Notes under the pieces: model-generated
Told to the model about the DNA's origin: nothing
Seen by the model: only the letters and a program-made list of their open reading frames with translations
The model's database searches: none
In this document: positions 6,517 through 12,197 of the stretch, piece by piece
Numbering within the stretch: position 1 is the first letter of the stretch
Layout of the letters: the number at the start of each line of letters is the position of its first letter
Assembly (NCBI GenBank): GCA_946619065.1
Contig: CAMOLY010000021.1
Location: 1-12,197 of the forward strand
Reading direction: 5' to 3'
DNA from: an uncultured Clostridia bacterium
GTDB lineage: Bacteria; Bacillota; Clostridia; Oscillospirales; Oscillospiraceae
DNA length: 12,197 bases
Program-made: the position numbers and the translations under genes

Positions 6517-7032
6517 TCAGACGCCTTCGTCAAAGTACAGGCCGTAGTTGGCGTAGGCCTCGGAGCAGAGCGCACGGGTGGCGCCGTCCGCGTCCTGGCG
6601 GCAGCAGACGGCCAGACCGTAGCAGAAATCCGCCCCGCAATGGAGCTGTCCGGTGCAGAGATAGGTCCCCTCCTCGTTTTCGGTGGTCCAGGAGAAGCGG
6701 TACTCCTCCATGCCGAAGCGCTTTCCCTGCACCGGGTGGAGGCGGTCCGAGGAAAAGCCGGTCAGCTCCCGCAGGGCCTGCTCCTTGTCCGGCCCGGAGA
6801 CCGTTGTGTACCAGAAGCATTGACCGTCCGGGGCCTCATAGCAGGTTCCCGCCGCACTCTCGGAGATCTTTTCCATCTCCCAATCCGCCTCCGGCAGAAT
6901 CGCCGTGAGCGCTTTTTTCTGTTCCAGACCGACCGGGACCTGTTCCAGGACCAACTCCGGCGCAGCCGGTTTCTGTGCACAGCCACAGAGCAGCAGGGTC
7001 AGAGCCACCGCTGCAATCCAGATTCGACGCAT
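6517..7032 (-). CDS. Small hypothetical lipoprotein
   Basis: This 171-aa protein has a lipoprotein signal: MRR, a hydrophobic core (4-15) and a lipobox L-C-G-C with C18 as the lipidated residue. The rest is a secreted domain of about 150 residues with no family I recognise. It has several cysteines (such as those in TCYEAPDGQCFWY, 63-75) that could form disulfides. A GGAGG lies 7 bases before the ATG. It is followed 24 bp later by the membrane protein gene at 6492 and preceded by DUF896 across an 80-bp gap holding a GC-rich palindrome. Confidence 0.8.
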   Translation of the reverse strand: MRRIWIAAVALTLLLCGCAQKPAAPELVLEQVPVGLEQKKALTAILPEADWEMEKISESAAGTCYEAPDGQCFWYTTVSGPDKEQALRELTGFSSDRLHPVQGKRFGMEEYRFSWTTENEEGTYLCTGQLHCGADFCYGLAVCCRQDADGATRALCSEAYANYGLYFDEGV

Positions 7033-7087
7033 GATTTGCCTCCGCTGCTTGAAATTGGGTCACCCCGCATTCAGCATATGCGGCAGC

Positions 7088-7111
7088 GCGGTGACGCATG
7101 CGTCCGACCGC
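7088..7111. repeat. Palindrome downstream of the DUF896 gene
   Basis: A perfect 12-bp palindrome, GACGCATGCGTC (7093-7104), is flanked by GCGGT (7088-7092) and ACCGC (7107-7111) with two unpaired bases on one side. It begins 2 bases past the DUF896 stop (minus strand), where a terminator would sit, but no T-run follows. It could instead be a protein-binding site. Confidence 0.45.
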
Positions 7112-7112
7112 C

Positions 7113-7319
7113 CTACTGCGTCTTTTTCCGAAGCGGGCGTTTGCTGCCGTTCTCATCGACCACCCAGGTATGATCCAGCTGGGCGGTCAGGTTCGCCTTT
7201 ACAGAGTCGATGTATTCCCGGCGGAGCAGATCCCGCTCCCGGAGCTCCGCCTCTGTCAGTCCTTCCGCCTTGGCCTTGCGGGCCAGTTCATTGATTCTTG
7301 CGATTTTTTCCGAATTCAT
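7113..7319 (-). CDS. DUF896 / UPF0291 family small cytoplasmic protein
   Basis: This 68-aa protein matches the YnzC-like DUF896 family. The N-terminus is a helical hairpin, KIARINELARKAKAEGLTEA (5-24), followed by LRREYIDSVKANLTAQLDH (32-50) and a basic tail RPLRKKTQ. The family is short, Firmicute-wide and of unknown function; a B. subtilis member is in the SOS regulon. The ATG lies only 3 bases after the stop of the beta-propeller lipoprotein gene. The nearest GGAGG is about 14 bases upstream, inside that gene, so translation probably depends on coupling. Confidence 0.93.
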   Translation of the reverse strand: MNSEKIARINELARKAKAEGLTEAELRERDLLRREYIDSVKANLTAQLDHTWVVDENGSKRPLRKKTQ

Positions 7320-7322
7320 AGC

Positions 7323-9272
7323 TCAGCCGACTGCCTCCGTCAAGGTTGTCAGGATTGTCATGGTCTCAGGATCGACGACATAGTTCACGCCGGGGCTGCA
7401 AAGGTACACCAGCCCGCCCACAGACAGGAAGCGGGCGTCGTACGGAAGAAAGTCCACTTCCACGCTGCCGGCAGGGTCGATGCTGTCCTCCCCAAAGGTG
7501 TAGAAGAGGACGGCGGGCTTGCCCTCGTTTTGAACCGGGAAGCAGAAGCGGCCAGCCGCCTCATCGAGGCAGAGGGCGGAGGGCTCCCAGGTCACAGACG
7601 AATCCAGCTGCTCCACCGCCTCCGCATGGGCGTCCACCCGGACCTGGCCGGGATCACGCAGATCCAGCAGGGAGATCTGAACCCCCTCCCCTGCTCCGGG
7701 ATTGACGAAGCAGAGCAGGCGGCCGTCCGCCAGCGGCTGCATCCGCCGCGTCGCGGCGGGCAGCTCGGACGCGGCGCCGACCTTCGGCCGGTTCGGGTCG
7801 GACAGATCAAGCCAGTGGACGGTATTCTGGTCCTCCGCGGTGAAATACCAGCCGTATGCGCCGGAGAAGCGGCACCAGCTCAGATTGCTGCCTTCGGCGA
7901 TCCCCTCCAGGCTTCCGAGCTCGCGGAAGTCTCTGTCCAGCGTGACCACGCGGGCGGACAGGCTCCGGCCGCCGGGTTCGCAGTTGCGGAAGCCCTTCGA
8001 CTCGTCGGTATAGACCCGGCAGCGGAAGCTCGTCTGCGAGCAGGCGATGCGGAGCACGCCGTCATGGAGATCCATCCCGTCCGTGGCCAGCACGGCGCCG
8101 TCGATCAGGCAGGACGCGCCCGGCTCCATTGTTCCGTCCGGGCGGAGCTGGATCTGCCGCAGCTCGGTCTGCATCCGGTCCTCCTGATCCGACACCTGAT
8201 AGACGCCCTCCGGCCGCGGCTCGGTGGCGCCGCAGCTCCAGACGGGTCTGGCCAGGAAGAGGCAGTCCTCCGCCGCGCAGAGCGAGAAGCCGGCGTCGGT
8301 GCTGCAGAGGATGTCTGTAAGGGTTCCGTCCGCCGCTGAAACGGAGGCGATCGTTGTGATTGCAGCACTCATCGGGTTGGGGCTGAGCCAGACCCGATCA
8401 GGCTCAGGGCGGGAGGTTTCCCCGTTCCGATGGATCTGCGGAAGAATGCCTTCCGCATCCTCCCCTTCTTCAATGGCCCAGAAATAGCGGGTAATCATCA
8501 GATAGAGCCTTCCGCCGATCATACGGGAGGTCTGATAGCTCCCGTCTATGCCGAGATCAGAGAGCAGAACCGGCTGTTCCCGGTCTGAGATGTCGAAGAC
8601 ACAGACGTGGGTCTGTGTGGAGGACGGCCCATCTCCGGCAGCTTCCGGTCCGGCGTGGACGTAAACCACCGCAGCGCGGTTTTCGTGGATGAAGACCTCC
8701 TGCGGCCAGTTCTGGCCGCCATCGTCAACGCTGTCAAGCGGGGTATCGGATAGAATCTCGCTCTGTGCCCCGGCAGCGCGCAGAATCCAGAGGCCGTAGT
8801 CGTCAATCTGGCAGATTGTCTCGCCGTCAGTCACCGCGGTCCCGCCGACCGCGACGCCCGGTTGGGCATGGACGGGGCTGATCTGTTCCACGCCGCCGTC
8901 GCCGATGGGTTCATCCCAGATATCCTCTCCGCCGCAGGCCTCCGTCTGATAGGCGAACATCCGGTCATACACACAGTCCGTCAGGGCGGACAGCAGCTCC
9001 TGGCCATCCTTCGCCCGGCGAAGCGCGGGCAGGGGCTCCCATTGGATTTCAGCAGGCTCCGGCGCTTCCGTCGGATCGGAGCCGGACGGAGCGGAAGTGT
9101 CGCTTTCCTGAGATGCCTGCGCCGTGGTCTGGGGCGCGGATTCCGTCGTTTCGGTCGTCTGCGTCTGCGCAGGGGTCGTGTCGGTGTGCGCCTTGGTTTT
9201 GGACGGCGTGCCGCAGCCGGACAACAGCAGCAGGACCAGCAGCAGCGCGAGCGCGGGTTTGATTTGTTTCAT
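7323..9272 (-). CDS. Beta-propeller domain lipoprotein (PF09826-like)
   Basis: This 649-aa surface lipoprotein has a signal peptide with lipobox LSGC and lipidated C20. Next comes a Thr/Ser/Gln/Glu/Pro-rich linker (21-75) that would carry the domain away from the membrane. The large C-terminal domain resembles secreted beta-propeller proteins distantly related to WD40. The leading motif is LRRAKDGQELLSAL (84-97). VFDISDREQPVLLS (225-238) is followed by DGSYQTSRMIGGRLYL (243-258), the family's most recognisable stretch, and later blades carry LDLSDPNRP and LDLRDPGQ. The biological role is unknown; propellers usually bind protein or polysaccharide. The ATG follows AGGAGG at 7 bases. It heads the envelope gene set. 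Confidence 0.88.
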   Translation of the reverse strand: MKQIKPALALLLVLLLLSGCGTPSKTKAHTDTTPAQTQTTETTESAPQTTAQASQESDTSAPSGSDPTEAPEPAEIQWEPLPALRRAKDGQELLSALTDCVYDRMFAYQTEACGGEDIWDEPIGDGGVEQISPVHAQPGVAVGGTAVTDGETICQIDDYGLWILRAAGAQSEILSDTPLDSVDDGGQNWPQEVFIHENRAAVVYVHAGPEAAGDGPSSTQTHVCVFDISDREQPVLLSDLGIDGSYQTSRMIGGRLYLMITRYFWAIEEGEDAEGILPQIHRNGETSRPEPDRVWLSPNPMSAAITTIASVSAADGTLTDILCSTDAGFSLCAAEDCLFLARPVWSCGATEPRPEGVYQVSDQEDRMQTELRQIQLRPDGTMEPGASCLIDGAVLATDGMDLHDGVLRIACSQTSFRCRVYTDESKGFRNCEPGGRSLSARVVTLDRDFRELGSLEGIAEGSNLSWCRFSGAYGWYFTAEDQNTVHWLDLSDPNRPKVGAASELPAATRRMQPLADGRLLCFVNPGAGEGVQISLLDLRDPGQVRVDAHAEAVEQLDSSVTWEPSALCLDEAAGRFCFPVQNEGKPAVLFYTFGEDSIDPAGSVEVDFLPYDARFLSVGGLVYLCSPGVNYVVDPETMTILTTLTEAVG

Positions 9273-9337
9273 TTCCGGACCTCCTTCCGGCCGATGCAGT
9301 GCGGGCGGATGATCAGAAGCTTCTTCCGATAATGCAA

Positions 9338-9372
9338 TTCCCCATGCAAGGCCGTCAGCTTTGCATGGGGAA
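9338..9372. terminator. 12-bp perfect hairpin downstream of the ispH-rpsA gene
   Basis: TTCCCCATGCAA (9338-9349) pairs perfectly with 9361-9372 around an 11-base loop. It starts 16 bases past the rpsA stop. In the minus direction the tail is TTGCATTATC, a weak T-run. In the plus direction the tail CCGTTTTCTTT is better, though no plus-strand gene precedes it. It most likely ends the cmk-plsC-ispH-rpsA transcript before the beta-propeller gene. Confidence 0.6.
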
Positions 9373-9388
9373 CCGTTTTCTTTGCGAA

Positions 9389-11407
9389 TTAAGCCTCGGG
9401 GTTCTCGATCTCTTCTTCGATGGCCGCGGCCTGCTCCTCGACCGTGGGCTCCAGCAGCGCGCGGATGGACAGGGAGATGCGCTTCTTCTCGGCGTCCACA
9501 TCGATGATCTTGGCGTCCACTTCCTGGCCGACCGTCAGCACGTCCTCGGGCTTGCCGATGCGGCGGTCCGCAATCTGGGAGATGTGAATCAGGCCGTCCA
9601 CACCGGGAAGAATCTCGGCAAAGGCGCCGAAGGTCATCATCTTGACGATCTTGACCTTGGCCACATCACCGACCTGATACTTGGCCATAAACTGGTTCCA
9701 CGGATTCATCTCTTCGGTCTTGTAGCCGAGGGAGATCTTCTTCTTCTCGGGATCGAGGGCAATGACGTAGACGTCAATGACGTCGCCGACCTTGACGACC
9801 TCAGCGGGATTCTTGATCCGGTTCCAGCTCAGCTCGGAAACATGGACCATGCCGTCCACGCCGCCGATATCGACAAACGCGCCGTAGGAAGTCAGGGACT
9901 TGACCGTGCCGGTGTACTTCTTGCCGACTTCGATCTCGGACCAGATCTTCTCCTGGGCAGCCTTGCGCTCCTCGTTGGCCACGGCACGGATGGAGCCGAC
10001 CACACGGCCGCCGCGGCGCTCGCGGTTGACCTCGGTGATGCGGATCTTCACGGTCTTGCCCTTCATCTCTTCCAGGTTGCCGCCGCGGGCGACACCGGAA
10101 GCGGAGGCGGGGATAAAGACGCGGACGCCCTTGATGTTGGCGACCAGACCGCCCTTGTTGACCTCAGAAATCGTGCACTCGACAGGCGTCTTGCTGTCGG
10201 CGGCTTCCTGCAGCTCGTCCCACACGCGCATGCCGTCGAGCTTCTTGCGGCTGAGCTGAACGGTGCCCTCCTGGTCGTTGACGCGAACGACAAAGACCTT
10301 GATCTCGTCGCCGACGTGCAGAACGTCTGTGGGCTTCTCGTTGGGATCGCTGCTGACTTCGTCTACAGGAATGTAACCGGCGTGTTTGGTTCCCAGGTCA
10401 ACCTGGACTTCGGTGGTGCCGATGGCAACGACTGTACCCGTGACCGTATCTCCTGTATTCAAAGTCTTGATACTCGCGTCAAGCATTGCCTCAAAGCTTT
10501 CCTCCGATGCAGTATCTGCTGGCTTAACCTCCTCCAGCTCGGCAGTCTCTGCCATTTTGTTTTCATCCATAGCTTGATTGACCTCCTTTATTATCCACGC
10601 AGGTGTTGACGCTCCTGCTGTGATGCCTATGGTGTGCGACCGGGAAAAATCGCAGTCCGAAAGCTCCGCCGCATGGTCGATGGCATAGACGCGCGGACAG
10701 CGGGCAGCACAAATCGCCGCAAGCTGCCGGGTGTTCGCGCTGGTTTTGTCTCCCACAACTATCATTGTGTCGCTGCGAGATGCCAAAAGCGCAGCCTCCG
10801 TCTGCCTGGTTTCAGTCGCTTTGCATATTGTATCAAAGATTTTCGCATTTGTACATAGTTTTTTTGAAATTTCGCGAAATTTTCGCCAAAGTTCCTTATT
10901 TGAGGTGGTCTGTGCCACCAGGGCGAGGGGAAGCGACGGCCGATCCGGCGCGGCAAGCAGCCAGGCCTCCCATTCTTCGGGGGTTTCGACAATCAGGGGA
11001 TCCTGGCACCAGCCGGAAATCCCGATCACCTCCGGGTGATTCCGCGAGCCGAAGATCACCGGTCTGCGTCCGTCCGCCTCCGCCTGCCGGACCAGCTGAT
11101 GAATGCGGTCGACAAAGGGGCAGGTGGCGTCGACGACCCGCACGCCGCCGGCTTTGAGCTGTTCATAGACATGCTTGCCGACGCCGTGGGCGCGAATGAT
11201 CACGGTACTGCCCGCCGGCGCCTGATCCGGCGCGGCAATTTCCCGGACGCCCATTTCGGCGAAATGCTCGACCACATGGCGATTATGGACAATCGGGCCG
11301 AGGGTAAAGACGGCGCCGCCTTCCTGCGCGACCCGCTCGACGGTCTCGACCGCCCGCTGCACGCCGAAGCAGAAGCCTGCAGCGTCGGAAACAGTGATGT
11401 GATACAT
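9389..11407 (-). CDS. ispH-rpsA: IspH-ribosomal protein S1 fusion: HMBPP reductase plus four S1 domains
   Basis: This 672-aa protein joins two functions. Residues 1-about 278 are IspH, the [4Fe-4S] enzyme that reduces HMBPP to IPP and DMAPP, the last step of the MEP isoprenoid pathway. The cluster cysteines C13, C96 and C195 are present, with H41, H74 and H124-P-E126 at the same numbers as in E. coli, plus T167, SAN (223-225) and TAGAST (263-268). Residues about 317-388, 406-475, 493-563 and 577-648 are four S1 RNA-binding domains of ribosomal protein S1. The fusion is known in Clostridia. AGGAGG precedes the ATG by 4 bases. A strong internal ribosome binding site lies at the junction. The C-terminus is acidic. 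Confidence 0.96.
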   Translation of the reverse strand: MYHITVSDAAGFCFGVQRAVETVERVAQEGGAVFTLGPIVHNRHVVEHFAEMGVREIAAPDQAPAGSTVIIRAHGVGKHVYEQLKAGGVRVVDATCPFVDRIHQLVRQAEADGRRPVIFGSRNHPEVIGISGWCQDPLIVETPEEWEAWLLAAPDRPSLPLALVAQTTSNKELWRKFREISKKLCTNAKIFDTICKATETRQTEAALLASRSDTMIVVGDKTSANTRQLAAICAARCPRVYAIDHAAELSDCDFSRSHTIGITAGASTPAWIIKEVNQAMDENKMAETAELEEVKPADTASEESFEAMLDASIKTLNTGDTVTGTVVAIGTTEVQVDLGTKHAGYIPVDEVSSDPNEKPTDVLHVGDEIKVFVVRVNDQEGTVQLSRKKLDGMRVWDELQEAADSKTPVECTISEVNKGGLVANIKGVRVFIPASASGVARGGNLEEMKGKTVKIRITEVNRERRGGRVVGSIRAVANEERKAAQEKIWSEIEVGKKYTGTVKSLTSYGAFVDIGGVDGMVHVSELSWNRIKNPAEVVKVGDVIDVYVIALDPEKKKISLGYKTEEMNPWNQFMAKYQVGDVAKVKIVKMMTFGAFAEILPGVDGLIHISQIADRRIGKPEDVLTVGQEVDAKIIDVDAEKKRISLSIRALLEPTVEEQAAAIEEEIENPEA
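10568..10589 (-). promoter_or_regulatory. Internal Shine-Dalgarno and ATG for free ribosomal protein S1
   Basis: Read on the minus strand, AAAGGAGGT (10589-10581) is a near-perfect complement of the 16S rRNA end and lies 10 bases before an in-frame ATG (10570-10568, Met280 of the fusion). The site is made by the codons for K-E-V at the end of the IspH part. Starting here would give a 393-aa protein holding all four S1 domains. This suggests, but does not prove, that S1 is also made separately. Confidence 0.55.
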
Positions 11408-11484
11408 GGGGCCTCCTGTCGGTGGTGAGAATCGGGGGATCCGGTGTCAGACGCCGGAATCGGATAAGCAGTCAGCGCCAGAAA

Positions 11485-12147
11485 TCATTTCTTCGCGCCG
11501 AGGGCGCGGATCTTTCCCATCAGCTCGGCTGTGCGGGCATCGAGCTCGGCGTTGTCAGGGCGGCGGGAGCTGAATTCCGGCTTCCAGGGCTCGCCGAAGA
11601 TGATTTTGATCGGCTGGAAGGGCTTGCGGTCCGGGGTGATGAAGACCGGGACGATTGGCACGTCCGCCCGCTGGGCCAGCAGGACGGCGCCGGACTTAGG
11701 AACCACCGTCTTCCCGTGCTTGACCCGGGTGCCCTCCGGGAAGATCAGCAGCTTCTCGCCCAGCTTGAGCACGGACAGCGACTTCTTGATGGCCTTCAGA
11801 TCGATCGCGTCCCGGTTGACGGGGAAGGCGCGGAAGGCCATCAGGAATTTGGAGATCCAGGGCTTTTTCTCAAAGAGCGTATTCTTCGCCATGGTCCAGG
11901 GCGGAACGCGCTCCCGCATCCCCAGAAAGACCCAGAGAGGATCGGCAAAGCCGCTGTGGTTGCCGCAGACGATGCAGGCCCCCTTCGGGAGGTTTTTCCG
12001 GCCCCGGAAGGTCGGCCAGTGATAAAAGCGGAGAACCAGCCACAGAAAGCCGTAGATCAGCGGATAGAAGATCCTGACCGCAAAGCCGCGGCCGGGCTCC
12101 GGCTTCTCCTTCTTGGGCGTTTCAGACTGGATTTGCGTCTCGCTCAT
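11485..12147 (-). CDS. plsC: 1-acyl-sn-glycerol-3-phosphate acyltransferase
   Basis: PlsC (220 aa) transfers a second acyl chain to lysophosphatidic acid to give phosphatidic acid, the central precursor of membrane phospholipids. The acyltransferase block I is NHSGFAD (63-69), with the catalytic H64 and D69 (HX4D). FPVNRD (108-113) and FPEGTR (136-141) are the substrate-binding blocks. The N-terminal charged stretch (1-20) precedes a hydrophobic, membrane-associated segment (about 23-42). The ATG overlaps the upstream gene's stop as ATGA. ispH-rpsA follows after 77 bp, a gene order common in Clostridia. Confidence 0.95.
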   Translation of the reverse strand: MSETQIQSETPKKEKPEPGRGFAVRIFYPLIYGFLWLVLRFYHWPTFRGRKNLPKGACIVCGNHSGFADPLWVFLGMRERVPPWTMAKNTLFEKKPWISKFLMAFRAFPVNRDAIDLKAIKKSLSVLKLGEKLLIFPEGTRVKHGKTVVPKSGAVLLAQRADVPIVPVFITPDRKPFQPIKIIFGEPWKPEFSSRRPDNAELDARTAELMGKIRALGAKK

Positions 12148-12197
12148 GCCTCCGCCTTCTTTCGGATGATCGCCTTGATCTCGGCTACCACCTGATC
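12144..12197 (-). CDS. cmk: Probable cytidylate kinase, C-terminal 17 residues
   Basis: Only the last 17 codons and TGA are in the window, ending VVAEIKAIIRKKAEA. This fits the C-terminal helix of Cmk, which phosphorylates CMP and dCMP. The identification rests mainly on context, because cmk usually precedes plsC and ispH-rpsA in Clostridia. The stop overlaps the plsC start (ATGA, 12147-12144), indicating one operon with coupled translation. Confidence 0.6.
   Translation of the reverse strand, partial: DQVVAEIKAIIRKKAEA

Noticed and set aside
5968..8339. Two overlapping plus-strand frames of about 400 codons opposite the envelope genes
   Set aside because: They lie antisense to genes with signal peptides and good ribosome binding sites, and show no domain. 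Open antisense frames are expected in GC-rich coding DNA.
9299..10609. Plus-strand frame of 436 codons opposite the S1 domains
   Set aside because: It is the mirror of the ispH-rpsA gene; its Asp/Leu-rich pattern reflects the complement of the S1 codons.
11422..12195. Plus-strand frame of 257 codons opposite plsC
   Set aside because: It is antisense to plsC, which has intact catalytic motifs, and it resembles no protein family.
1..12197. CRISPR array, prophage or transposase
   Set aside because: No regularly spaced direct repeats, phage genes or transposase motifs are seen on either strand.

Overview
This is a GC-rich stretch of a spore-forming Clostridia chromosome, most like Oscillospirales/Ruminococcaceae. 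The evidence is the spoIIAA-spoIIAB-sigF operon, an IspH-ribosomal protein S1 fusion next to plsC and a probable cmk end (an arrangement known in Clostridia), strong AGGAGG ribosome binding sites and a DUF896 protein. The taxon is inferred from gene content and was not confirmed by any search.

Layout. Positions 1-996 (minus) hold the start of sigF, then spoIIAB and spoIIAA, translationally coupled by overlapping stops and starts; this operon controls the first forespore sigma factor. A 237-bp divergent intergenic region follows, with a good sigma-A promoter for mnmG and a long hairpin in the spoIIAA leader. Positions 1234-4694 (plus) hold mnmG (tRNA wobble-uridine modification), a truncated GNAT acetyltransferase remnant, a trimeric-type purine nucleoside phosphorylase, a densely structured 170-bp intergenic segment and a small cupin. 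A 21-bp perfect inverted repeat separates this group from the convergent minus-strand genes.

Positions 4773-9272 (minus) hold an envelope-related set. In transcription order these are a beta-propeller lipoprotein, a DUF896/UPF0291 protein, a small lipoprotein, a single-pass membrane protein and a PDZ-less HtrA-type protease with its own promoter. Positions 9389-12197 (minus) hold the tail of a probable cytidylate kinase, plsC, and the ispH-rpsA fusion, which joins isoprenoid, phospholipid and translation functions.

Most genes are ordinary chromosomal genes, and I do not see a clearly new multi-gene system. The best candidates for something undescribed are non-coding. One is the structured segment at 4186-4333: a three-way-junction-like fold, two hairpins with C(GNA)G triloops, and a long hairpin with a GAAA loop, part of it flanked by a 7-bp direct repeat. 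Another is a near-perfect Shine-Dalgarno and in-frame ATG at the IspH/S1 junction, which could release free S1 from the fusion gene.
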